From the NCBI RefSeq assembly GCF_019468565.1, contig NZ_CP080521.1:3844001-3908000 (forward strand): 64,000 bases of DNA, given 5' to 3'. The notes under the pieces were generated by a model. That model was not told where the DNA came from. It did not search any database and saw only the letters and a list, made by a program, of their open reading frames with translations. Both the position numbers and the translations under genes were made by a program. Positions 55,918 to 63,420 of the stretch are shown piece by piece (position 1 is the stretch's first letter; each line of letters opens with the position of its first letter). Origin of the DNA: Pseudonocardia sp. DSM 110487. Lineage in GTDB: Bacteria > Actinomycetota > Actinomycetes > Mycobacteriales > Pseudonocardiaceae.

Positions 55918-56511
55918 CTACGTCATGCGCTTTCCAGATCGAGCCTGGTTGCTTCGCTTGTCCAAGGGCGACTCAGCCTCATTTGCGTCGTTGGAGAATT
56001 CCGATAGACGAACGCCTTTCCAGGCGCATGGTCGCCCTCCGTGCGTCGCCCAGTACTCGCCCCAGTGGGCGAGCTTCTTGCGGTCCCGCTCGAGGCCGCG
56101 CTCCCGCAGGCGCTGCTGAAGTGTCGCAGGGGAGGCGCGGATGCGGATCACCTCGACGTCGACGGGCGGCCAGTCGAAGCGCTCCGCGGCCGCGGTGATG
56201 AAGTTGGGATCGGAGAGGTACGGGCTGAACGGTGCGTCGATGACGACGGGGCGGCCGATGCGGAGGTTGGCCCCGGCGACGTCGAGGAGCGAGTCGTACT
56301 CGAGGGGCAGGATGCGTTCGCGGTAGAACGCGTTCGACTCGCGGTCGCCGGGGTCGTAGCCGGCCGCCAGCAGGGCGGCCTCGACGAAGCGGGCGCTCAT
56401 CGCATCCTTGTCGAGGTAGGCGGCGGCGTACTCGCGGGCGAGGCGCTGGGCGATCGTCGATTTGCCGGAGCCGGCCGTGCCGATGACGATGCGGAGGGTC
56501 GGTTCGGTCAT
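55918..56511 (-). CDS. P-loop kinase (AAA/gluconokinase-like)
   Basis: A 197-residue P-loop protein: Walker A GTAGSGKST near residue 11, AYLDKDAMSARFVEAAL, a substrate-side VVIDAPFSPYL and a possible lid region LRERGLERDRKKLAHWGEY. It resembles the shikimate/gluconate kinase-like branch of small-molecule kinases. Its ATG overlaps the aldolase stop as ATGA. In this context it may phosphorylate a 2-keto-3-deoxy sugar acid or gluconate ahead of the aldolase, a role normally filled by PfkB-type kinases. That role is inference. Confidence 0.78.
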   Translation of the reverse strand: MTEPTLRIVIGTAGSGKSTIAQRLAREYAAAYLDKDAMSARFVEAALLAAGYDPGDRESNAFYRERILPLEYDSLLDVAGANLRIGRPVVIDAPFSPYLSDPNFITAAAERFDWPPVDVEVIRIRASPATLQQRLRERGLERDRKKLAHWGEYWATHGGRPCAWKGVRLSEFSNDANEAESPLDKRSNQARSGKRMT

Positions 56512-57155
56512 CGGCGCGCGTCCCGCACTGCTGCCAGAAAGTCGTGGGCAGCGGCGGTGACCCGGGCGAAGTCACCGTCGGGTTGCCACGCCTTGGTGAC
56601 GGCGCTGCCCACGCCGACGCCGGCGACGCCGGCCGCGAACCACTCTGCGACGTTCCCCGTCGTCACGCCGCCCGCGGGCATGATCGGCAGGTGCGCCAGA
56701 GGCGCGAGCACGGCCTTTGCGTACGGGATGCCGGCGCCTTCCGTGGGGAACAGCTTGAGGATGTCCGCGCCCGCCTCGGCCGACTCGAGGAGCTCCGTCG
56801 GGGTGAACGCCCCGCTGATCGTGGGCACCTGGTAGCGGTTCGCGACGCGGATCATCTCGGGGTTCAGCTGAGGGCTGACCAGGAAACGCGCGCCGGCCCG
56901 GATGCACTCGTACGCGGCGTGGCCATCGAGCACGGTCCCCGCCCCCACCGCGACGCCATCCGACGCGTACCGCGCGTCCAGTCGCCGAACGAGATCGACG
57001 GCTCCCGGGATGGACAGCGTGATCTCGAGCGCGCGGAACCCGCCTTCGATCGCGGCGTGCGCGACGCGCTCGGCGATGTCGGCGTCCGGCAGCCGAACGA
57101 TGAGGACGGCACCGGACTCTTCGATCGTGCGCAGCGTCGCGAGCTTCGTGAACAT
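56508..57155 (-). CDS. eda: KDPG/KHG-type aldolase
   Basis: A 215-residue class I aldolase: FRALEITLSIPGAVD (catalytic Glu), GAGTVLDGHAAYECIRAGARFLVSPQLN, GAFTPTELLESAEAGADILKLFPTEG (Schiff-base Lys in the LKLFP motif) and PAGGVTTGNVAEWFAAGVAGVGVGSAV. It cleaves 2-keto-3-deoxy-6-phosphogluconate or a related keto-deoxy acid to pyruvate plus an aldehyde. ATG 57155 follows GAGGGGG. It is divergent from the oxidoreductase genes across a LacI-type operator and coupled to the P-loop kinase. Confidence 0.9.
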   Translation of the reverse strand: MFTKLATLRTIEESGAVLIVRLPDADIAERVAHAAIEGGFRALEITLSIPGAVDLVRRLDARYASDGVAVGAGTVLDGHAAYECIRAGARFLVSPQLNPEMIRVANRYQVPTISGAFTPTELLESAEAGADILKLFPTEGAGIPYAKAVLAPLAHLPIMPAGGVTTGNVAEWFAAGVAGVGVGSAVTKAWQPDGDFARVTAAAHDFLAAVRDARR

Positions 57156-57218
57156 GCCTGCCCCCTCTGGGCCGAGAAAGACCTGCTTGACGGACTGTCG
57201 CATGCTCTCTAGGGTCGC

Positions 57219-57258
57219 TGCAACCGATCTCAGCAACCGATCTCAGCAATCGATCTCA
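57219..57258. promoter_or_regulatory. LacI-type operator with triple direct repeat
   Basis: TGCAACCGATCTCA (57219-57232) fits the LacI-family consensus TGnnAnCGnTnnCA exactly. The 13-bp unit GCAACCGATCTCA occurs three times in tandem (57220, 57233, 57246, the last with one change). The site lies between the divergent aldolase and Gfo/Idh genes, and a LacI regulator is encoded at 58352. Confidence 0.7.
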
Positions 57259-57271
57259 GAGGGAGTGCGCA

Positions 57272-57382
57272 GTGGATCCTCACCTTCTCCAAGCGCGTCC
57301 CGAGGGTGCTGTGCGGTTCCCCCGACGGGTTGCCGACGCCCTGCTCACGGCCGACCGGGCCAGTGCGGCGGTGTCGGCGTGA
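57272..57382 (+). CDS. 36-residue small ORF coupled to the Gfo/Idh gene
   Basis: GTG 57272 follows GAGGGAG at good spacing and opens a 36-codon frame (starting VDPHLLQARPEGAVRFP) whose stop overlaps the oxidoreductase GTG as GTGA. There is no recognised domain. It may be a coupling peptide or the remaining ends of a deleted first gene of the operon. Confidence 0.35.
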   Translation: MDPHLLQARPEGAVRFPRRVADALLTADRASAAVSA

Positions 57383-58359
57383 GCCGCGCGCGCACTGTCG
57401 TTCTGGGCGCGTCGCACTGGCACGTCCCTCTGTACGCAGCGACGATCGCCGAGGTGCACAGTGTCGTCGGGATTTCGGACGACGACCCCGAACGGGTGCG
57501 CGACCTCGCCCAGCTGTGGGGCAGTCCGGTCGAAGCCGACTGGTGCCGGCTGCTGGACCTGCGGGACGTCGAGCTCGCGTACGTTTTCGGCCCGCACGAC
57601 CGCATGGCCGAGATGTGCCGGGCACTGATCGAGCGGCGGATCCCGTTCGTCGTCGAGAAGCCGCTCGGTACCTCGCTCGACCAGCTACAGGGGGTGCGGC
57701 GCGCCGCAGAGGAGGCGCGTGTCCCGGCCACCGTGCCGCTGATACAGCGTGGCGGTCCCGCGGACACCTGGCTCGCGAAGGCGGGGCGACTGGTGTACCA
57801 GCGGCTCTCGTTCATCGCCGGTCCGCCGGAGCGCTACGACCGCAACGGCAACCCCTGGATGCTCGACCCCGAACGTACCGGCGGAGGCTGCCTCGCCAAC
57901 CTGGGTCCGCACTTCGCTGACCTCTTCCTGCAGCGCAGCGCCCACACGAACGCCGACGTCGTCGCGAGGCTGTCGTCCACCCTGCACGCGAGAAGGATCG
58001 AGGACCACGCGACCCTCGTCCTGACCACAGCGGACGGTCGCGAGGCGATCATCGAGGTGGGATACGCGTTCCCGCACTCGGAGCTGAAGCGTTACTGCAG
58101 CTACTCGTCCGCGGGCGAGGCTGGATTCGCCTCCATCGACTCGGACGGATCGGCCACCTTCACGACGCTCGATGGCCACACCGAGAGAGCCGTCATCGAC
58201 GTGGACAGCGACCCTCTCCATGATCCGTTCGTGCGGCAGGTCGCGCGCACACTCGGCGAGGGCTTCCGCGGGTTGCCCACGCTAGGTGAGCTGGAGGACG
58301 CCATGCGGATCATCTGGCGTGCCTACGAGGCCGATGAAGCAGGGGGACACCATGGCTGA
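57379..58359 (+). CDS. Gfo/Idh/MocA-family oxidoreductase
   Basis: A 326-residue protein with an N-terminal nucleotide-binding region (VVLGASHWHVPLYAATIAEVHSVVGISDDDPERV) and the family dipeptide in FVVEKPLGTSLDQL. The first loop lacks the usual GxGxxG form. The C-terminal half is the Gfo/Idh beta-sheet domain with GGGCLANLGPHFADLFL. Members oxidise sugars or inositols with NAD(P). GTG 57379 overlaps a short upstream ORF. It leads the plus-strand operon and is followed by LacI with an 8-bp overlap. Confidence 0.87.
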   Translation: MSRARTVVLGASHWHVPLYAATIAEVHSVVGISDDDPERVRDLAQLWGSPVEADWCRLLDLRDVELAYVFGPHDRMAEMCRALIERRIPFVVEKPLGTSLDQLQGVRRAAEEARVPATVPLIQRGGPADTWLAKAGRLVYQRLSFIAGPPERYDRNGNPWMLDPERTGGGCLANLGPHFADLFLQRSAHTNADVVARLSSTLHARRIEDHATLVLTTADGREAIIEVGYAFPHSELKRYCSYSSAGEAGFASIDSDGSATFTTLDGHTERAVIDVDSDPLHDPFVRQVARTLGEGFRGLPTLGELEDAMRIIWRAYEADEAGGHHG

Positions 58360-59338
58360 TCTCAGCATCGACGTCGTCGCGAAGGCAGCGGGCGTGCACC
58401 GTTCGACCGTCTCGCGCGCCTTCTCCCGGCCGGAGGCGGTCAAGGCGGAGACACGCGAGCACGTCCTGCGCGTCGCGGAGGAGCTCGGGTACACGATGAG
58501 CCCGCTCGCCCAGGCGCTGCGCCGGAAGACGAGCACGTTCGTCCCCCTGATCGTGCCGGACATCATCAACCCGTTCTACGCCGAGCTCGCCAAGACGATG
58601 ACGCAGGCTGCGGGCGACCGCGGCTATCAGCTGGTGCTGTGCGTCACGAACGGCGACACGGTGCAGACCGCCGGCTACCTGACCGCGATGCAGTCGCTCT
58701 ACGCGCCGTTCGGCATCGTCGCGCCGTCCACGCGGCTGGACATCGATTCGCTGACGCAGTTCGACTTCGGGCAGCGCGTGGTCGTCATCGACCGCGTGGA
58801 CGAGCACGCGACCGTGCCGAGCGTCACCGTCGACAACCGCCGCGGCATCGAACTCGCCTTCGAACATCTGCGCTCGCTCGGCCACCGCAGGATCGGCTAC
58901 GTCTCGGGTATCTCGGGCACGCACACCGCCCAAGACCGCATCGACGCGTACCGCGACCTGGTCGACGGTGACCCGATCGTCCTCGACAGCGGCGCCGACA
59001 CCGAGGCGGGCGAGCGCGCGGCCGCACAGTTCGTCGCGATGACCGACCGGCCGACGGCGATCATCGCAGCGAAGGACATGGTCGCGTTCGGCCTGATCTC
59101 CGCGCTGGCGGTCCAGGGCATCCGCGTCCCGACGGACGTCTCGGTCGTCGGTTTCGACGGGCTCAGCCTGGGCGCGCGCTTCAACCCCGCCCTGAGCACG
59201 GTCCGCCAGCCGATCGCCGACATGGGCAGCATCGCGATCGACCTCGCCGAGAAGAAGGCAGCGGACGGATCGGTCGATCACGTCGTCCTGGAGCCGGAAC
59301 TGCTGGTGCGGGCCTCCACCGCCGGGCCGAGCACATGA
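58352..59338 (+). CDS. LacI-family transcriptional regulator
   Basis: A 328-residue regulator: SIDVVAKAAGVHRSTVSRAFSRPEAVKAETREHVLRVAEELGYTMS is the helix-turn-helix plus hinge start, followed by a periplasmic-binding-like sensor (VPLIVPDIINPFYAELAKTM, FEHLRSLGHRRIGYVSG, VVGFDGLSLGARFNPALSTV). It probably represses both divergent transcripts through the operator at 57219. AGGGGG precedes the ATG. The inducer is presumably the sugar or sugar acid of the cluster. Confidence 0.93.
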   Translation: MADLSIDVVAKAAGVHRSTVSRAFSRPEAVKAETREHVLRVAEELGYTMSPLAQALRRKTSTFVPLIVPDIINPFYAELAKTMTQAAGDRGYQLVLCVTNGDTVQTAGYLTAMQSLYAPFGIVAPSTRLDIDSLTQFDFGQRVVVIDRVDEHATVPSVTVDNRRGIELAFEHLRSLGHRRIGYVSGISGTHTAQDRIDAYRDLVDGDPIVLDSGADTEAGERAAAQFVAMTDRPTAIIAAKDMVAFGLISALAVQGIRVPTDVSVVGFDGLSLGARFNPALSTVRQPIADMGSIAIDLAEKKAADGSVDHVVLEPELLVRASTAGPST

Positions 59339-59907
59339 TGGCGGGCACCGACAGCGAGCTGTCCCGGATCCCCGGCGTCCGGTACGCCGACCACGTCGCG
59401 TTCACCGTGCCCGACCTGGACGAGGCCGTCCGGTTCTTCGTCCAGGCGCTGGGGGCGGAGGAGCTGTACCGCTCCGCCCGAGGACCGGATGCGGAGTTCA
59501 TGCCCGAGAACTTCGCCGTGCCGGAGGATGCGCGCCTCACGCTCGCGATGCTGCGCATGCCGCCCAACCTCAACGTCGAGCTGTTCGAGTGGAGCAGCTC
59601 CGACCGCCGCACCGAGCACCCGCGGCACAGCGACGCCGGCGGGCACCACGTGTGCTTCGTGGTGGACGACGTGGACGAGGCGGTCGCGGTGCTCCGCGAC
59701 ATCCCGGGCGTGCGCGTGCTCGGCGACCGCAAGGAGGTCGCAGGCGACAGCCCCCGCGTCGCGGGCAACCGATGGACCTACTTCCTCACGCCGTGGGGAC
59801 TGCTCATGGAGATCGTCGACCGTTCGAGGGTGGCCGACCCGCCATCCCTGGTCGGCCCCGCCGACTGGCGCGCGGCGGCAGACGACGCCGCGGGAAAGGA
59901 CCAGTGA
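59335..59907 (+). CDS. VOC-family dioxygenase/lyase-like protein
   Basis: A 190-residue glyoxalase-fold protein with two beta-alpha modules: GVRYADHVAFTVPDLDEAVRFFVQALGAEELY and DAGGHHVCFVVDDVDEAVAVLRDIPGV, with metal-ligand candidates His (DHVAF), Glu (VELFEW), His (HHVCF) and Glu (LMEIVD). The ATG overlaps the LacI stop as ATGA. Such proteins occur in sugar and aromatic clusters as dioxygenases or epimerases. The substrate is unknown. Confidence 0.87.
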   Translation: MMAGTDSELSRIPGVRYADHVAFTVPDLDEAVRFFVQALGAEELYRSARGPDAEFMPENFAVPEDARLTLAMLRMPPNLNVELFEWSSSDRRTEHPRHSDAGGHHVCFVVDDVDEAVAVLRDIPGVRVLGDRKEVAGDSPRVAGNRWTYFLTPWGLLMEIVDRSRVADPPSLVGPADWRAAADDAAGKDQ

Positions 59908-59909
59908 CG

Positions 59910-60812
59910 ATGCGGCTTGCAGGCCACACCCTCGGAACCCCGGAGCAGACCGTCCCGGAGGCGCTCGCGCTGTTCGAGGCCGCCGGGCTCGACGCCGCCG
60001 AGGTGATCTACCAGGACGGCTACCGCTCGGGACTGCCGCTGCGCGACCGGCGCTGCGCCGAGGAGGCCCGGCGGGTGTCCGAAGGGCTGGGTGTCCCGAT
60101 CGTCGGGATGACGCCGTACACGACGGGGATCAACGCGCTCGACGAGGGGGAGTGGCGGACGGCGGTCGACGAGTTCCGCGGCGCGATCGAGATCGCGCAG
60201 ATCGTCGGCGCCGACCGGGTCCGCGTCTACGCGGGGTCGTGGCGTCCGGGCGACCGGGACCACGGGGTCCACTGGAAGCGAATGGTTGCGGCCCTGCGCA
60301 CGCTGGCGCCGGAAGCGTCGGACGCCGGGGTACGCCTCTGCGTCGAGAACCACTTCGGGACCATGACCCAGTCGGCGGCCGAGACGGCGCGGCTGGTGCG
60401 CGAGGTGAACCACGCCGCGGTACGGGTCCTCTACGACCAGGCCAACCTGACGTTCACCCACGACGAGCCGTACGAGGAGGCGCTGCGCATCCAGGGTGAC
60501 CTGGTCGGTCACGTGCACGTGAAGGACCTTGTGTTCACCGACCCGGAGGCGCCGTTCCAGGCGTCCGAGACCGCGCGCGTCGCGCCGTCCGAGCGCGCGG
60601 TGCGGTCGCGCGTCGTCGGCGACGGCGTCGTGCCATGGGGCGGCATCCTCTCGTCCCTTTCCGCGCTCGGCTACGACGACGTCCTCTCGCTCGAGTACGA
60701 GTACCGCTGGCACCCGGAGGACCTGCCCGAGCCGGTTGTCGGCTTCGCGCGGTCCGCGGCGGCGCTCCGCGCCGTTCTTGCCCGGCCATCCGTCGCGGAG
60801 GGTGCGCGGTGA
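59910..60812 (+). CDS. Sugar phosphate isomerase/epimerase (AP-endonuclease-2-type TIM barrel)
   Basis: A 300-residue xylose-isomerase-like TIM barrel protein: LFEAAGLDAAEVIYQDGY, GADRVRVYAGSWRPGD, VRLCVENHFGTMTQS (Glu metal ligand), VLYDQANLTFTHDEPYE (Asp), VGHVHVKDLVFTD (His) and VLSLEYEYRWHPEDLP (Glu). These residues bind the catalytic metal in isomerases, epimerases and dehydratases of inositols and keto-sugars. It lies two bases after the VOC stop, within the LacI operon. Confidence 0.9.
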   Translation: MRLAGHTLGTPEQTVPEALALFEAAGLDAAEVIYQDGYRSGLPLRDRRCAEEARRVSEGLGVPIVGMTPYTTGINALDEGEWRTAVDEFRGAIEIAQIVGADRVRVYAGSWRPGDRDHGVHWKRMVAALRTLAPEASDAGVRLCVENHFGTMTQSAAETARLVREVNHAAVRVLYDQANLTFTHDEPYEEALRIQGDLVGHVHVKDLVFTDPEAPFQASETARVAPSERAVRSRVVGDGVVPWGGILSSLSALGYDDVLSLEYEYRWHPEDLPEPVVGFARSAAALRAVLARPSVAEGAR

Positions 60813-61822
60813 GCGCGCAGACCCGCGTGGGCATCGTCGGCGCGGGAAACATCGCCTCCATCGCGCAGCTGCCGACGCTGGTCGAGCGGGACGACGTGGA
60901 GCTCGCGGCACTCGTGTCGCGCCGCCCGGACCCTGGATCGCTGATGCGACGTTGGGGCTTCGGCGCCGCCTACCGGACGGTCGAGGACATGCTCGCGGCC
61001 GAGGACCTGGACGCGGTCTTCGTGCTGACCCCGCGTTCGGAGCATGCGCTTGCCGTCGACGCCTGCCTGCAGCGTGACGTGGACGTCTTCTGCGAGAAGC
61101 CACTCGCGCCGTCCGCCGACGAAGCAGAGCGCCTGGCTGACCTCGCCGACGAGCGCGGCCGCATCCTGATGGTCGACTTCAATCGCCGCTACGCCCCTGT
61201 GTACGTGGCCGGGCGCGAGACCTTCGGGCCGGCCGGTGCCACGTTCTGCGTCGCCCAGAAGAACCGGCCGGGGTCGGAGTACCGCGCGACGTTCGAGAAC
61301 GCCATCCACATGATCGACCTGCTGCGCTGGTACTGCGGCGGCGAGGCCGTCGAGGTGACCGCGCACGCCGCGGGCGACGATCCGTGGGAGGAGGACGGGG
61401 TCGCAGCGGTCATCCGCTTCGACTCCGGCAGTACCGGCGTGCTGGTGGCAGCACGGACGGCCGGCGCATGGAATGAGAAGCTCGACGCCTACGGCGGCGG
61501 GCGTTCCGCCGAGGTGCGGGCGCCGGGGTCCGTTGCGATCACCGTCGATGGCGTGACCACGACCCGTGACCTCAGCTCGGAGGCGTTCGGCTGGGCAACC
61601 GCCACGGAGACTCTCGGCTTCGCCGAAGCGGTGCACCACTTCCTCGACCGCACGGCGGATCGCCGGCCGCCCTTGACCTCCGGGCGCGACGCCGTCGCCA
61701 CACAAACGCTGCTCGACCGCATCCTCGAGGCCGCGGGGCTGCCGATCGACGAGCAAGAAGGCCGCCAGTGGGCAAGCCACGCGACGAACGCGGTCCAGCG
61801 ATCGGATTCCCTGATCTCGTAG
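60809..61822 (+). CDS. Gfo/Idh/MocA-family oxidoreductase
   Basis: A 337-residue dehydrogenase: TRVGIVGAGNIASIAQLPTLVERDDVELAALVSRRP is the NAD(P) site, DVFCEKPLAPSADEAERL the family EKP motif with catalytic Lys, MVDFNRRYAPVY the catalytic helix region, and ENAIHMIDLLRWYCGGEAVEV supplies the HMID motif. It is more canonical than the first Gfo/Idh protein of the cluster. The GTG overlaps the isomerase stop as GTGA. It probably oxidises a cyclitol or sugar in the pathway. Confidence 0.92.
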   Translation: MSAQTRVGIVGAGNIASIAQLPTLVERDDVELAALVSRRPDPGSLMRRWGFGAAYRTVEDMLAAEDLDAVFVLTPRSEHALAVDACLQRDVDVFCEKPLAPSADEAERLADLADERGRILMVDFNRRYAPVYVAGRETFGPAGATFCVAQKNRPGSEYRATFENAIHMIDLLRWYCGGEAVEVTAHAAGDDPWEEDGVAAVIRFDSGSTGVLVAARTAGAWNEKLDAYGGGRSAEVRAPGSVAITVDGVTTTRDLSSEAFGWATATETLGFAEAVHHFLDRTADRRPPLTSGRDAVATQTLLDRILEAAGLPIDEQEGRQWASHATNAVQRSDSLIS

Positions 61823-61928
61823 CGGATGGGCCAGGGCCCACGCACACGCACCGTCTCGGGTGTCCGAAATATCTCAACATCCGGTGACGCCTTTCCGTCC
61901 AGCAAAACGTCAGAGTACGGAGGCCTCA

Positions 61929-63350
61929 ATGACGAACTCCATAGACCCACTCGACACTCCGATCCCTTCGGAGCTTCCTGAAGCGCCCGATCGCCGTAAG
62001 CGCCCCGTCAACTTGGTGGCAGGCACGATCGGCCACTTCGTGGAATGGTACGACTGGTACATCTACGGACTGCTGGCGGCGGTGTTCTCGGCCCAAATTT
62101 TCCCGAGCCACTCAGCCTTCGCATCCCTGGTCGCGGCGCTGCTCACCTATGCGATCGGGTTCGTAATTCGGCCCTTCAGTGGAATCATCATCTCCCCACT
62201 GGCCGACCGCTACGGCCGACGGGCCGTCCTGACACTGTCCGTCTCCGGGATGGCGCTAGGGTCCCTGATCATCGCCCTCACCCCTCCATTTGCGACGATC
62301 GGCTACGCAGCGCCGATTCTCTTCCTGTTCGCACGCATTCTTCAAGGGATCTCGGCCGGCAGTGAGCAGCAGAGCGCCATCTCGTTCATGGTCGAACACG
62401 CTCCCCCGAACAGGAGGGGCCTGTTCGGTTCCTTCTCCAACATGGCCAGCGGTCTCGCGACCCTCGCAGCGACCGGCTCCGCCGCGATCGTGACGGCATC
62501 CTTTGCTCCGGACGAGCTCGCCGCATGGGGTTGGCGCATCCCCTTCCTCGTGGGCGGCGTCCTCGGCGTGGTCGGTCTTCTCTTGCGGCTCGGCGCAGAC
62601 GAGACCCCTGAGTTCGAGGCAAGTGTTCTCGTCGATCGAAAGTCCGCGCCGGCGCGTCTGTGGGCCCTGCTCCGGGAACACCCGAAGGCCCTGCTGCAGA
62701 CAGCCGCGCTGTCTGCCCCCGCCGTGGCCTACTACACCTGGGCCACCTTCCTCCCCACCTACGCCAACCTGACCACCGGCCGGGACCAGGCCTCCACCCT
62801 GGCCGGGAGCGTCATCGGACTCGTTTTGCTCGTCATCATCGTGCCGATTTGCGGTGCGCTTTCAGATCGACTTGGCCGACGGAAGATCTTTCCAATCGTC
62901 GGTGCCATCGGCATGATCGTGCTCTTCTACCCCTTGCTCCTGCTGCTGAACCAGCCAGGATTCGGCGTATACGTTATCGTTGCCGCATCCGGCTGGGTGG
63001 TTCTCGGCATCTGGCAGGCGGTTTATCCGACCATTCAGGCCGAGCTTTTCCCGGCCGCTGTGCGGGTATCCGGCATCGGTTTCTCACATCAGATCGTGAT
63101 CGCCGTCTTCGGTGGTACCGCGCCACTGATAGCCGCCGCTTTCGTCGGCGCGGGACATCCTATGTACGTCGCCATCTACATGATCGCCATCATCGCCGTC
63201 TGCCTCGTCGTCTACTTCACCCTCCCGGAGACCGGCAGTCGGGTCGAGCGTGCCACCGTATCCCTGCATGACCCGGAGGTGCTGGAGGGCGAGCACGTGG
63301 CCATCAGTACCGTGTCGGCCGCGAGCCAGGCGAAGCGTTCCCGGCCGTAG
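61929..63350 (+). CDS. MFS transporter, metabolite:proton symporter (MHS) type
   Basis: A 473-residue 12-helix transporter. The MHS hallmark GTIGHFVEWYDWYIYGLLAAVF begins helix 1, followed by IRPFSGIIISPLADRYGRRAVL (loop 2-3 motif), EQQSAISFMVEHAPPNRRGLFGS and GALSDRLGRRKIFPIVG. Relatives import organic acids or osmolytes. CGGAGGCC precedes the ATG. By eye it is somewhat less GC-biased than its neighbours, as is the next gene. It follows the oxidoreductase by 106 bp and probably imports the cluster substrate. Confidence 0.92.
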   Translation: MTNSIDPLDTPIPSELPEAPDRRKRPVNLVAGTIGHFVEWYDWYIYGLLAAVFSAQIFPSHSAFASLVAALLTYAIGFVIRPFSGIIISPLADRYGRRAVLTLSVSGMALGSLIIALTPPFATIGYAAPILFLFARILQGISAGSEQQSAISFMVEHAPPNRRGLFGSFSNMASGLATLAATGSAAIVTASFAPDELAAWGWRIPFLVGGVLGVVGLLLRLGADETPEFEASVLVDRKSAPARLWALLREHPKALLQTAALSAPAVAYYTWATFLPTYANLTTGRDQASTLAGSVIGLVLLVIIVPICGALSDRLGRRKIFPIVGAIGMIVLFYPLLLLLNQPGFGVYVIVAASGWVVLGIWQAVYPTIQAELFPAAVRVSGIGFSHQIVIAVFGGTAPLIAAAFVGAGHPMYVAIYMIAIIAVCLVVYFTLPETGSRVERATVSLHDPEVLEGEHVAISTVSAASQAKRSRP

Positions 63351-63420
63351 GCGTTCCTCTCCTCGGAAGAGGGCATCCTCGATCGGCGTGGGTCAGCCAC
63401 GCCATGAGTGGGAAGATCAT

